Below are positions 1 through 12,381 of a stretch of DNA of 64,000 nucleotides, piece by piece (the stretch's first letter is position 1; each line of letters starts with the position of its first letter). The stretch spans positions 11,538,091-11,602,090 of the forward strand of contig CM046340.1 in NCBI GenBank assembly GCA_025403435.1, given 5' to 3'. The position numbers were made by a program, and so were the translations under genes. The DNA is from Artocarpus heterophyllus (lineage: Eukaryota > Streptophyta > Magnoliopsida > Rosales > Moraceae). The notes under the pieces are model-generated. The model was not told the DNA's origin. It did not search any database and saw only the letters and a list, made by a program, of their open reading frames with translations.

Positions 1-1374
1 AAGGAAAACAAAAGCATTTTCGTTGTCGTTTACCAAAATAAGCCGCCTTGCCGTAGCCTATTAAATCAGGGCTGCACTGACTGGGTGGCGTTGTCCGACT
101 TTTCTTTTTATGCGAAACAAACCGTTATTCATGCACAAGTCTTACAGTCCGTTTGGTTTAAATATTTAAATAAAATATTTAAATAAAAATTTAAATTTTT
201 ATAAAAAAAAATTATGATAAAATAATTTAAATTATGATTCGAATATCGAAATAAACGGTCTTAATACCCAAAATTGCATAAAAGTCTTAATGCCCAAGGT
301 CTTGAGCAAATGATTTTCATAATATATAAAAAAAAAAAAAATTTGGGAAGAACATTTATAATGGTTCTGTTTGGTTTTATTTTTAAAATTTTTAAAAATA
401 TTTTTCATATATTTTTTGATATAAAATTTTTAAAAACACTTTTAATATAATTTTTAAAAAATTCTTATTTTTTAAAATAAAATATTTTTATCTTTTTTAA
501 AAATAATATCAAATGGCCTAATATATTTTTATTCAAGACTTACATGCACTTGCAGATGAAGAATTCATTCTTCTTTTGCTTCAAAGATCAGTTTCTCTCT
601 CTTACCCTCTTTCTCTTGATCTTAGGAATTTTTAATGGAGATTTTCGTGTGTGTTAGGAGGGGAGGACTAATCAATATACATAATCTTTTCAAGTAACCA
701 ACATATCACCATCTAAATATTATCATTTAATAATGTTTTTAATATTAATTATTTATTTAATGGTTACTCAATAAATTGCTAGTAGCAGTTATTGGTCATA
801 AACATGTGGCAGTTAATCACACGTCTCACAGGAGGAGCAGAGGCCAAGTGGGCATTTTTATAATTTATAATTTTTTATTCATACAAATTCTTTTTAATTT
901 TTTTAATTTTTATATATATTCTTTCATAAGAAAAAAATATACGTATAGTGTAATCTTAAATTAATCTAATTGAGAAGTATTAAATTCTTATTGACTTCCA
1001 CTCTTTCATTTTTAAAAAAATCTAATTATTTTAAGAAAAGAAAAAAGTATAATTTTACTATTTATTAGAGCCATCAAAATTACAAGTTTTTGGCTAACTT
1101 CATTTATCTATCATTTAAGTCCAAAATTTTACCTTAAACTTAAAAATGTGGCTCGGCAAAATTCATTATTTTCTTTGATGCGGAATATTATATTATTTGT
1201 CCCCATCCTTTTCAAGCGTATGTAAAATCAAAGTAGAAAGACAGACAAATACATGTAACGTCCATAAACAGGACTCTTCCTCTCTCTCTCTCTCTCTCTT
1301 TCTCTCTCAAAAAGTCTAGTCAAGGAACTGAGTGACTCCAATGGAAGAAGTGGGAGATAAACAAGAAAAGAAGT
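1..1374. other. AT-rich upstream region of MATE copy 1
   Basis: No convincing gene was seen. The stretch is AT-rich with many A/T runs and short open frames that do not resemble proteins. A CT-rich tract at about 1277-1308 lies roughly 70 bases before the copy 1 start codon, as is common in plant 5' leaders. A second ATG at 1341 opens a short frame overlapping the MATE start out of frame; it would act as an upstream ORF if transcribed. Confidence 0.5.
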
Positions 1375-1889
1375 ATGGAGGACAACTTGCTGCCATTATT
1401 GCCAAAACAAAGAGAAGAAAAACAAGAAATAGAAACAAAAATTAGCTCAATTAGTAGTAGTACTTATAGTACTACTGCACCAACATGGGGTGTTTTGTTT
1501 GAAGAAGTGAAGAGACTGGGATTCATAGCAGGACCACTTGTGGCTGTGATTCTGTCCCAGTACTTGTTGCAGGTCATTTCATGATGATGGTTGGCCACCT
1601 TGGCGAGCTTTCTCTCTCTAGCGCCGCCTTAGCCATTTCTCTCTCTGGAGTCACCGGCTTTAGTGTTCTTGTGAGTTCTGTTGTTGATATAATTTCTTTT
1701 TCTTCTTCTTCTTCTTAATTTGTCTTTCTCTATGCTTGCAGGTTTTCCTTTTCTGCTTTTCTTCAGGGTTCCGAACGCAAATATTAGTTTGTTTATGATG
1801 ATCTTGTGATCATATGAGCTTGTGTGGTACACTGGTTCTGCTTTCTCGTGGACAAGGATTTTTAATAGCAATGGTCTTAAGTTTTTTGG

Positions 1890-2293
1890 TCTCTTTTATT
1901 TTATTTTTGTATTTTAAAAATTATAATTTTATTTTGCCAACTTTTAAAATTTTTTATTTTTCTCGTTAACCTTTTAAATATTTTTTTTTTACTTCTTAAA
2001 CTTTTTAAGCCTTTTTATTTTAGCTTTTAAACTTTTGATTTTTTTGTTTATATAGTTAAAATTAAATCAATATGATTTAAACATAAGAGTAATAAAATCT
2101 TATTGTTATCTTTATAAGTAACTTATATATAAATTATGTAGATTTAATTTTAACTATTTAAAAAAAATAAAGAGATTTAAAAATTTAAGATAAAGTAATG
2201 ATTTTTATAGTTTGATGAATAAAATAAAAAGTTTTAAAAATTTAAGAGATAGAATAATGATTTTTAAAAATTTAAAAAATAAAATAAAAGACA
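1890..2293. repeat. AT-rich inverted-repeat (foldback) element in intron 1 of copy 1
   Basis: The left arm, beginning GTCTCTTTTATTTTATTTTT near 1891, matches the reverse complement of the right arm ending AAATAAAATAAAAGAC near 2292. The arms pair over at least 40 bases with mismatches. The interior is T-rich then A-rich with no coding potential. This looks like a MITE or foldback insertion; no clear target duplication was found. Confidence 0.4.
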
Positions 2294-2697
2294 TAATAAA
2301 ATTTAAAGATAATTTTTTTATAAATAGATTTATGTTGTTTTATTTTTTTCCCCATATCTTAACGCGGACCACTTTTTACAATGCTGAATTGCTAGTCGCC
2401 CACGCCATGGAAAGGACTACGGCTCCTCGTCACTACTGTCGTGTTGCACATGATTGTAATGAATGTTTGAACATTTTTTTTTTCATCTTTGAATAAATAT
2501 TTAATGCTTGACCTCGAGACTTAAGTTGGTGTCTCATAATGTTTATTAATTTGTCCTTTTGACTTTAATACCTTAATGTACACACCTACAATGTCTTCGG
2601 TGATGGATTAAGCCTTTTAATGTCCTTGTGTTGCTAATGTTATTTGAATACTTTGAATAAGAAAATAAAATAAAACGTGAAATGATATAATAAAAAT

Positions 2698-2916
2698 AGA
2701 AACTCAAATCATCCATCCAATTTTAATATTTAAAATGGTGTCTTAATCAACCACATCATGTCAAGTTATGTTATAATTTGAAATGATTTTTTTTTTATTT
2801 TTTTTAACTTTATATACTTTAATTTTAAGTTTATTAAATGACATGATACAATGTAATTGGTTGAACATCAATTAAGACAACCAAACTTTAGATAAGTGAT
2901 TTGAATCCATAAATAG
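2698..2916. mobile_element. MITE-like inverted repeat in intron 1 of copy 1
   Basis: The left arm contains CTCAAATCAT, GTGTCTTAATCAACCA and CATCATGTCA. The right arm carries their complements in reverse order (TGACATGAT, GGTTGAACATCAATTAAGAC, GTGATTTGAAT). The whole unit is about 220 bp and non-coding. The family is not recognised. Confidence 0.45.
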
Positions 2917-5291
2917 AAATAGAGGGTCGATCGAATCCATGTAAATATTTTTTAACATATGAAGCGACGTGGCTTTTCTATTGTACATGGACCACATGCA
3001 TTCTAAACTTAATGTGGGATCAAGACGGTGTCAGAAAAAATAATTAGAAGAGGTGAAGGCGTAAGTAAACTAACGAGATAAGAGGTAAAATTAATTTTAG
3101 GAGATACGAAATACAATTCTAGAGGGCGTATTTTAACTTTTATAGAATTTCATACACAAAATTTATAAGAAAAAAGTTCATGGGGGCGGTCTGCCACTCT
3201 TGTCCTTATGTGGCTCTACCCTTGTGTGAGACGTAGAACAAACCAATTAAGTTTACCAAGTTAATTTTAGTAAATTGATTCTAAGTTGTAAATCAACTGT
3301 CACTAACTAAGTTCTGTAATTTGTCTGTTGCTAAACAGTTAGGAATGAAACCATATGTGGGCAAGCCTATGGAGCTGAGCAATATCAGAAACTTGGCCTT
3401 CAAACTTACACTGCAATATTGTCATTGTCCTTGGTTTGCCTTCCTGTATCTTTGATTTGGATCTACATGGGAAAGTTACTTGTTTTGATTGGTCAAGACC
3501 CTCTTATTTCTCATGAAACTGGCAGGTTCACAATTTGGCTTATTCCTGCTCTCTTTGCTTATGCAACTCTTCAACCGCTTATTAAATATTTTCAGACACA
3601 GAGTTTGATAACTCCAATGTTCATAAGCTCTTGTGCTACCCTTTGTTCCCACATTCCTCTAAGTTGGGTTTTGGTATTCAAGTCTGGACTCGAAAACCTT
3701 GGAGGTGCATTGGCAATTAGTATTTCCTATTGGTTGAATGTGATTTTACTTGTGTTCTACATGAAGTTTTCTCCTTCCTGTGCAAAAACTCGGGTTCCGA
3801 TTTCTATGGAGCTTTTCCAAGGCATCCGAGAAGTCTTTCGCTTTGCCATCCCTTCTGCAGTCATGACATGGTAACTTATTTCTCCCTCATTTTCTGAACT
3901 ATTCTTCCACGATTCTTCTTTCCCTCTCCTCTATCTTATCTTTTATTTCTTTCTTTATTTATTTCATGCTGGTATTTATAGCCTTGAATGGTGGTCATTT
4001 GAGCTGCTTGTTCTGATGTCCGGGCTCTTACCAAACCCACAGCTTGAAACCTCAATTCTCGCTGTGTGGTGGGTTTTCTGCTGCTAAAATTTTTGATTTG
4101 TTTTCAGAAAATTATTCCTTTAATAAAATGTTACGAATTCTAATTTGTTTGCCTATGACAGCCTAAATACCATTGCAACATTGTACACAATACCATACGG
4201 ACTAGGTGCTCCAGGAAGGTATGCCCTTTTCTTTTACTTCGGAACGCAGTGGATACGCAATAAGAAATACATATATTAATCTTGATCCTACGACGTAAAT
4301 TGTTCAAACTTGATGCGTAAACATATATGTACATCAATGTGACTCCATGTCTGATTCACAACAGCACAAGAGTCTCAAACGAACCAGGAGCTGGGAACGC
4401 GCAAGCTGCTCGGATTGCAACCTTTGCAGTAATGTCTATAACAATCATAGAAACAAGTATACTAAGCGCAGCAGTGTTTGCCAGCCGCCGAGTTTTCGGT
4501 TACAGTTTTAGCAATGAGAGGGAAGTTGTGGACTATGTCACAGAAATGGCTCCTCTGGTTTGTGTATCTGTTGTGCTAGACAGCATACAAGGGGCCTTTC
4601 AGGTTAGTACATAACTAGTCTATCTTTCTCCTGTCAGTGAAATACAAAGTTTTTTTTAATTAATTTATATTTTTTGGTGAATTTTTTTTTTAAATTGTAT
4701 TCAGGTATTGCTAGAGGATGTGGGTGGCAGCATATAGGGGCTTTTATAAACCTTGGGGCATTTTACCTTTGTGGAATTCCAATAGCTGCAATTTTGGGTT
4801 TCTGGGTGAAGCTTAGAGGAAAGGGCCTCTGGATTGGCATACAATCTGGTGCTTTTATGCAAGTACTTCTGCTTTCTCTTGTGACTAGTTGCACAAACTG
4901 GGAAAGACAGGTCTACCCTCCATCTCAATTCTTCTCCTCCTTGTCAATCCCAAACTCCATAACCAAAATATGTTATAAATCTTAATCTATCCTTTCTAAT
5001 CCAAATAGTACTTCTTAATATTCTAAACTATGTTTCTTGGTAATTCAATGGAACACATTTCCCACTAATACAAATGAATATGTAAGAAAAATATGTGATT
5101 GTGGATGGTTGGATTAGAAGCCCCATAGAAATAGTAACTTATTTTGCAAAAAATAATTTAATTTGCATATTTTTTCAAAAGTTAACGCATTTGTTGTGTT
5201 GATGTTTCAGGCAAGAAAGGCAAGGGAGAGGATATTCGAGCATAGATCTCAAAGAAGTGGATTGGAGGACTGAGAAGAGCTAGATTAGAAT

Positions 5292-6511
5292 TAGAGCTGG
5301 CAATTTTGTATAATGCACAATGACATGATACGAAAACGACATGATATAAACTGGTTTAGAATGCACGTATATTAATTGAACCATAAATGGGTTGGCACGA
5401 ATAACACGAAAATAAACGTGTTAGATTCGTGCTAACACGTTAACACGCTTAATTAAACGTGCAGTAAACGTGCCAACACAACATAACATGACACCACCCG
5501 TACGTTCATAGCATATTTAATAACTATAGTATTTAGTAAAAGAAATATATTTCAAGTATATTTATTAAAATAAAATATAAGAAAATATAGGATATAAAAT
5601 TTATAATAAAAACTAATAGGATGTTGAAACTAATTAATTAAGTTTAAGATGTGTTTTATAACTTTATAAACCATTCTTTCTATTAATTATTATTAGAATA
5701 TATACCTAGGATATGTAACCTTAATTTTTAATTTATTTTTAATTTAAGTCAATTAAAAAAAAACCCTTTTTAAGGTTGTTTAAGTGAAGTGATTATACTA
5801 AAAATACAATTATATAAAAAATACCCTAATTTTAGACCTATGTTTCCACTAAAATATCAATAAAATCAATCAAGAAATATATATTCATATATTAAATAAT
5901 ATAAGCTTAAAACAAAACAAAAAAAGCTTGAAACAAAAAAAATTTCGAATTTGCAAACCTTGCATCTCAAGGGTATGTTGTTGCTCTTGTCACCGCCACA
6001 CTGGATAAGCATCCAATGTCAAATGAACGCCCTTTTTATTTATTTATTATAGTTCTTTTAGCCTTTTGAACTGCAACGCAAAAGTCCCACATCCAGAGGA
6101 AAGTAGAATCCTCTCATAACTCTTCTCTATATAAAGACTAGCTTCTATTTTTGTCATACTCGTTCTTGGTTGCCAATGAAGCTAAAAGGTTTTAAAATAA
6201 TTGTTATTCAATTTGAGCTCCTCAGGAAATTGGGCTCTTTAAAATTTTAGAGAAAAAATTTAGTTTAAAATATTTAATAAATAAATATTATTATAATTTT
6301 ATAGTAAAAAAAATATAAAATTTAAATAGTAAAAAAAAATAAATATTAAGTAACTTAACCGTGTTGTGTGTGTTATAAATGTGTTGGTATGAACACGTAA
6401 ATACAAATAATAATTATGTTAATAGTGTCGTGTCGTGTTTGTTATAAGCGGGTTGTGAATTTTACGATGAACCTAGAAAATTTTGCTTTAACTAATAGAA
6501 AACTAGCTCTA
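5292..6511. mobile_element. hAT-type non-autonomous element downstream of copy 1
   Basis: The element begins TAGAGCTGGCAAT 18 bases after the copy 1 stop codon. Its first 120 bases closely match the reverse complement of the right end of the element inside MATE copy 4 (60661-60773), sharing ACGAAAACGAC, GCACGTATATTAA and GCACGAATAACAC. Both also share an interior stretch around CAAAAGTCCCACAT. The right end is degenerate (AACTAGCTCTA near 6511) and no matching target duplication was found, so this end is uncertain. No transposase coding sequence was seen. Confidence 0.65.
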
Positions 6512-7374
6512 GCTTTTGGGGAAGTTTGCCAAAATAATTATACTAGAATAGTGAAAATAGCAAAATGATCCTTTTTATTTTTACACTAAGCAACCCACTT
6601 GGAGTGGTCCCGTTCAGCCAGTTATTTATTTATTTTTTTAAAAACGATTTTGCACTGAGCCTATTTTCGTTTCCCGAGTGCTTGCCGGTTTTATTTATTA
6701 TTATTATGAGGGGAAGACTACAATAAGACTGCCGAACAGGTCTTCTTAATAACACTCTTTTTTTAATAAGATTTATTTTTAACCGTTCGATTCAAATTCA
6801 GTGGTATAAAATAATATTCAAATACAAGCACCAATAGGTCTGACCACACCTAACAACTATCTTTTTCCAATCAAATAATTACCCAAGAAAATGGAAGAAA
6901 AAAAAACCTTCTCTCTCCGGCTCTGTTCAAAAAAAAAAAAAGAACTCCGGCTCCGGCCGCCCAGCCTCCACTCCGTCCTCGTCTCCACCCTTTCTTATCT
7001 GGATCCGGCGACCCACGGTGGCCACAAGCAACATCGCGACAGGCTCGCGAACACAGCGACTCAAGAACAAAACTTTCAAATGCAGAAAGTTTACTAAAAG
7101 ATCTATTATACATCTATACATTTATAATCTTATTCGGTTTCTTTCCTAATTTTCTTTTAAAAAGAACAAATGGAAAAAGAAACAAAATTTAGAAAATTTG
7201 ATTTTGGCAACAAAGTCGGCATCTTTATCAGAATATGAACATTAAGAGACTCCAAAATTTTCATTCATAGCCATTTTTTTCCCACTAAACAAAATTACAA
7301 AAGAAAAGGAAATGAAATTTAGAAAATTGAAAGTTACACACGATCTATAGATAGAGGGGAAGAGAGAGAAAGAC
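6512..7374. other. Intergenic, with an unassigned GC-rich island
   Basis: Mostly AT-rich. A GC-rich island at about 6910-7060 stands out, with short open frames on both strands rich in Arg, Gly and Pro; none resembles a protein I know. It may be part of the same captured material as the gene fragment at 7375-7524. Confidence 0.35.
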
Positions 7375-7524
7375 CTTGTGGATGCCAGAGCCATGAAGGG
7401 CGGAGAAGAAGGCGGAGAAGGAGGCGGCAACGCCGACGAAGAGGGAGGTGACCGCGAAGGCCTTGAGGGGCATGAGGTTGGAGCCTCCAGCATAGTCTTT
7501 TCTGAAGGATGCTATGCCCCAACC
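7375..7524 (-). pseudogene. Exon-like fragment of a small plant membrane protein
   Basis: On the - strand an open stretch reads KDYAGGSNLMPLKAFAVTSL and continues into a hydrophobic, alanine-rich segment ending GSGIHK. It ends in AAG followed by GT, as at an exon border, although GTCTTT is a weak donor. It is preceded by an in-frame TAA (7525-7527), so no start belongs to it. It is GC-rich in an AT-rich surround. The wording feels like a conserved short plant protein of unknown function with one membrane segment, but I cannot name it. Most likely it is a captured or orphaned exon. Confidence 0.5.
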
Positions 7525-7945
7525 TTAATGGGCGGCGCTGGCCACTGCCCACCACCTTCAGTGGGTGTGGGTCTTATTCCCAATCAAGCTTTCCAGGCGC
7601 TGGAAACCACTCAGCGGCTGCTTTTCTTTTCTTTTTTTTTTTCAGATATAATATAGGGATTCGTTTAGGATTTTTTAATTTTTGGGTTTTGATAAATTCG
7701 GTGTCTTTGATCTCATTTAACGTTTGATAAGCTTATTTATTTCTAACCGTTGGATGAAGAACTGCTAGCCAATATGAGTCTGATACAGAAGAGCTTTTAA
7801 CGGGTCTTATGGTAGAATCTCACTTTTTCAAGGGCAACAAAAAATTATCTCATTAGTCCTATTTTTTTTTTTAAAAAAAATTCCCAAAAGCCTCCAAATT
7901 ATTATACCCCACGAGCACTTTAACCATTAAAATTGGCCATTTAAT

Positions 7946-8092
7946 AGGGTGTTTGGCAAGGTATTTAAAACTGTTTTTACTGTAGCATGTAAAAGTTTTA
8001 TATTGTAATATTTTTTTGTTATTGTAGCATGTAAGAGCTTTACATTATTTATAACTGAAAAAGTAGTTCGAATTTCAATTGCCAAACACCTC
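7946..8092 (-). mobile_element. MITE family member A
   Basis: It begins AGGGTGTTTGGCAAG and ends GCCAAACACCTC, with the family core (TGTAGCATGTAAGAGCTTT, then TTATAACTGA) in between. It lies opposite to the copies at 18807, 24314, 39395 and 48011 and alike to the one at 42410. Confidence 0.7.
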
Positions 8093-8488
8093 TTAAGTTT
8101 CTTGTCCTCACAATTACGCGTTTGCTGGTCAAGAATCTTTCACATGGCAAAATTTCAGTCCAAAATTTGGAAGAAAGAGATCTTTGACCTATTAATGAAA
8201 GTTTAAAACAGTAGCTGCTACAAATGGAAATTTTGGGAGCAAAGGTAGCTCGTAAGGACTCAGTTTCACTTATCATGTTTTTGTGGTTTTTGTTGTTGTT
8301 GTTGTTGTTTTCCCTTCGTTCATGTTTACGATTTACTATTCTCGCGTCCTTCTAATTGGTTGTCTTTTCTTTTCATTGTTGTTTTTAAGTGAGTGTTTTC
8401 CTCCTTTTGTCGTTTGTCAGAAGATTGCCATCGATCGGTGTCGTTTTAGATGATTATTGTCGTCTTTACTATTTTAAAAAACATACCT

Positions 8489-10287
8489 TTAGTTACTATG
8501 GATGAGAAGCAAAAAGCCTGTTTTTAGTAGTAAAAAGTTTCTACCACCAAAAAATCGTAATAGATGAAAGTCGGTAGCTAAACTTTTTGCCACAAAAATT
8601 CTTTTAGTAACTTAACGTTCTGCTACCAAAAAATTAATTTAAAGATTAACGAGACTTTTTTGCTATCAAATCTGTATTTTGTTGCAAAAGGACTCATTTA
8701 GCTAATGAATTTTGGTAGCCGAATTCGTAAATTCGTAAATTCAAAATGTGTGTTTTTTAAGACCAAAGCTTTGGAAGTAGAAACATATTTTTTGGCTACC
8801 TATTTAATTTGTAGCGGAATCTTCTTAGTGTCAAATTATTTTAGTTTGGCGCTACATTTCTGCTACCAAATGATTTTAATTTATGAAAGTGGGTATTATT
8901 GAGACCAAAGTTTGCTGGCGGAAACTTACGATTTTGCTGCCAATTTTTTTTATAGCCAAAATGTCTCGGCGTTAAATTATTTTAGGTTGGTGTTATATTT
9001 TTGCCTATCAAAATTATTTTGCTATAGTATATTTTTGAGTCTAAATATTTAGTAGCGAAAATACAATTTTTGCTTCCAAATTTTTATTGATAGCATAGAA
9101 TTCTTGGCATAAACTAATTCATTTGGCACGACATTTTCCGCTATCAATGCAGATTTGTTCGATTTTGCTACCAAATTTGATGGCAGACATTCTATCTTGT
9201 TTTATGACTTTAAGCTACCAAAATTTGGTAGTAAAAAATAAGGGTGAATATCAGGTGGTTTCGGTAGATTTTATAGGTTTTTTAACCTACCCAATCAAAG
9301 TTCGGATGGATTAATTTTAAATCTAATCCATCCGATGAACTTAAACTTTAAAAGCAACCCACGCAATTAAACTTCGGATGGATTTGGTGGGTTGATCGAA
9401 TTGAGCATTATAAATAAATAAAAATTTTCAAACTAACAATTTATTAAAATAAGAAACATATAAAAAAACTAAAATTGGTCACATATTGGATGCCTAATAA
9501 AGCTTAAATACATAAGTTATACCCAACAAACAATATATAATAAAAACTAAAAAAATAAATATCTTTTTAGTCGATAAACATCAACCACAACTAACATGTT
9601 GCACAATTGCCTGCCTCCAACTTCAAGCATCTTCATTCAAACATTTTTTATATCCGTAATTTAAGATCTATCACTTTGCATAAAAACATAATAACTTTTT
9701 AAGATATGATAAATGCATTACCTGGTGTAACTTCTTCATATTCCCTCAATACTTGCACTTAATCCATGTAGTCTTGAAGCTCTATAGGCTCCTCTTCCTC
9801 AAATATCAACTAATTTTTTTTAACAAATTAAAGCCTCCACCATCAAAGTCTTTTTTATTTTTTTAAAGAGATTGTGTAGTATAGTGTAGTGTGTATTAAA
9901 AGAAATAAAATGTTAAAAAACTAAAAATTTGGAACCAAAAAGAAAAAGTCTTTATAAACTATGTTACTATAAAGAAAGGTTTTTTTTAATATAAGATTAT
10001 AAATTTACAATATATATAATAAATATCTTATATATATATATATATTATTTGGTAGGTTTGAAAACTCAATCCAAACCCACTCAATGAAAAATCAAATTGA
10101 GTGGGTTAATAGAAATTCTTATTCAGATTCTTTAAATTCAGATTATTTCAAATTTCATTAAGTGAGTTAAATCAGATTCGTCAGCTTGTTGGATTTTTTT
10201 GTTGACGCCTCGAAAAAGCATCTTGTGCTACCTAAATTGTTTGATAGCAAAATTTTTGACAGGCAAGGGTCTGTTTCCTTATAGTGC
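8489..10287. mobile_element. Possible decayed CACTA-type element
   Basis: The right end (GGTCTGTTTCCTTATAGTG, ending near 10287) matches the usual CACTA terminus read in reverse. The left end near 8489 (TACTATGGATGAGAAGC) is a weak match. Both ends are packed with short subterminal repeats of the GCTACCAAA/TTTGGTAGC type, in both orientations between 8510 and 9240 and again near 10220-10260, as is typical of CACTA elements. The middle (about 9240-10200) looks like a separate AT-rich insertion rich in CCCACTCAAT-like motifs. No transposase was seen. Confidence 0.35.
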
Positions 10288-10389
10288 GAGGCTAGTACTA
10301 GATGTTTCCTTAGTCTAGTTAAGGTCAGCAAATCATACTTCGGAATTCAAACTGCTTTTTTAAATTCAAAGTCTGTTTGTTTCTGCTAA

Positions 10390-10394
10390 TGAAT
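10390..10394 (+). repeat. Target site duplication, left (TGAAT)
   Basis: TGAAT immediately precedes the 5' LTR and is repeated exactly at 18596-18600 after the 3' LTR. A 5-bp duplication is what LTR retrotransposon integrases make. Confidence 0.95.
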
Positions 10395-12362
10395 TGTGAC
10401 ACCCGTTATTCTCCTAACGGGTATTGAGGTAATTAAATTAATTTTTAATGTATAAAAAAAAAAATTGCTTCATTTAAATTTATTTTATAATATTTATTTT
10501 TATCTATTTTTAAATTTTCTAAAATTCTCCTATATTTATTTAGTATGATTACTAAAAAGCCTTAGAACTTCTAATAAATCTCAAAAATGTCATATTGGCA
10601 TTATGTGTGTTAAAGTCTTTAGATGAGACATAAGGATATCTTTTCCAACTACTCTTGACCCTCATTTTCTTTATTTCCTCTGTGACATGCTTCAACATGT
10701 CTCCTCTATAATTGTTTCTATCACTTCTTTTCAAAGACTTCATCTTTTCTTCCTTTCCCTTCCACGGTTCCCACACTCTTCTTCATATTTCTTTGCTGAA
10801 GCAAAATACTTAGAGAACTTCTTCAAGGCAGCCATAAAAATCAGCCACGATCACCTCCATTTGAGCAAGAATTTCAGTCATACCGAACTAAAGGAACCTG
10901 TTTTGAAGCCATTTCAAGCTTCCAACTAACCATAATCCGAGGTTAGAATCTTATGAACAAATTTAGTCTTTCATTTATAAATTTTCTTTTATACTAAAGG
11001 ATTATTCAAATTTGCGTTCTTAAACCTAAGTATATGTTTGTTGCTATTTTGGAGCATATGTATGAAGTCTAAGTGTATATGCCCTAGACAGAAAATTTAT
11101 ATTGTTAAACTTTATAATACCTCTATGGGCAGTGGTTATTTCTTGAAATTCTAAGATTAAATTAAAATAAATTTTATGAATGTAGTTGTATGTTGTGCTT
11201 TAGTTTTAATTGTCCTTATGCACGCCTTAGGATCAAGGGAGTATGGAGCTAACGTTAATTGATTCCAGGATTAAGAGACTGTTGATAAGCTTAAAAGGTA
11301 GGGATTCTATTACTCATCTTTTGTGAGGTTTTTATAGAATTAAAATTAATTGTTTTGCTGCAATATATATATATCTATGTTGAACTGATATTATATGTGT
11401 ATCACATATGAAACTATGACATGGACTCGTCTTGTATTGTACGGCGAGGAACATAATGAATTGACACATGTTATAAATTGAGAAGCATGGTTAGGAAAAT
11501 TAACTCTATTAATAATGATTTAATATAGAGAAATTGTGAGACATGAAAAGGGCGACGGTTACGTCCTTGGGCATGAATACCCTAAAAGGTAAAATAGGGG
11601 GAAGGTGATGACGCTTCCTTGGGTTGAAAGTCCCAGAACACACTGTACAGGAATTGATTTGGTGAGGACTCGGGGCTTGATGTCCCCTCACCGGAACACC
11701 CTTGGAATGTTTATAGGGTGATCAAGTGCGCCCATTTGGGTTTCGATGAGTTGAGTGATACTCAATTTAACATGGATACCTAGGAACAATGATGATTGGT
11801 AATATTTGTATAAATGTGTAATTATGACACTTGGTAATGATTAACTACGGTATCCATAAGATGTGATCATAATAAACCTCATAATCTGAAATATGATGTG
11901 ATTTACTAACCATGCAGATTTTAATGTGGTAATGATAGAGGTGAGTAATGGCTTTCTCTACTGAGCATAGTGTTGCTCATTCCCTTATGTTTATATCTTT
12001 TCAGGACTCACTAAGTGTGAGGTGGCTACGAGAAATATAGTTGAGGAAGCGATGTAACTATATTACATTGGGACTGCTCAATTGTAAAGAATGTTCTTCA
12101 TGATAATGTAAGCATCAATTGTTACTTTCTGTGACTGTAATTATAATGTGTTGAGGGTTAAAATGATGATGACAACAGTTTATATTATTAAATTTAAGGT
12201 GTTACATTAAAACTGTGGTTTATTTGTCGTTTATATTTTTATTTTTGAGTTGAGAGTTTTCATTTAAGTCCCGGGCAAATTTTATTTTTAAGGTTTTACT
12301 TTTATTATTTATTTTTATTTTATCTCATTAAAAACTGTTAACCCCCACATAGGGGCGTTACA
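10395..12362 (+). repeat. 5' LTR of the LOG-carrying retrotransposon
   Basis: It is 1968 bp, starting TGTGACACCCG and ending GGGGCGTTACA. Aligned by eye to the 3' LTR at a constant offset of 6233, I found one difference (G at 11091, A at 17324). Short open frames inside it occur identically in both LTRs and do not look like genes. The promoter should lie here, but I could not fix a TATA box with confidence. Confidence 0.95.
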
Positions 12363-12369
12363 GAATTTT

Positions 12370-12381
12370 TGGTATCAGAGC
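12370..12381 (+). promoter_or_regulatory. Primer binding site, initiator methionine tRNA type
   Basis: TGGTATCAGAGC lies 7 bases after the 5' LTR. This is the standard plant initiator-Met tRNA complement used to prime reverse transcription by many copia and chromoviral gypsy elements. Confidence 0.9.

Larger units (their letters stand above)
1375..5273 (+). pseudogene. MATE efflux transporter, copy 1 (frameshifted pseudogene)
   Basis: This is a seven-exon member of the plant MATE/DETOXIFICATION family, proton-coupled exporters of small organic compounds. Exons by eye: 1375-1670, 3339-3870, 3982-4068, 4162-4218, 4365-4602, 4705-4910, 5211-5273. Family features are clear, for example the VKRLGFIAGPL segment in exon 1, FGYSFSNE in exon 5 and [11 protein letters not shown] in exon 6. 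Compared with copies 2 and 3 there is a 1-base loss near 1580 (immediate TGA at 1582-1584), a 13-base loss near 3347 that removes the residues before the conserved CGQA motif, and a 1-base loss near 4596. Exon lengths 296, 532 and 238 against 297, 545 and 239 agree with these losses. Intron 1 also holds two inverted-repeat insertions. No full-length product is possible without repair. Confidence 0.9.

Noticed and set aside
776..964. Short open frame in the upstream region
   Set aside because: It starts at TTG, is hydrophobic and AT-driven, and has no motif.
1375..5273. Copy 1 as a functional gene, because its three deletions (1, 13 and 1) sum to a multiple of three
   Set aside because: The first deletion leads at once to a TGA, so the later shifts cannot rescue it.
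7242..7493. Pro/Ser-rich - strand frame
   Set aside because: It is an out-of-frame reading of the exon-like fragment; the KDYAGG frame is the protein-like one.
10552..10929. Open frames inside the 5' LTR, repeated exactly at 16785-17162
   Set aside because: They are identical because the LTRs are identical; no protein-like features, overlapping on both strands.
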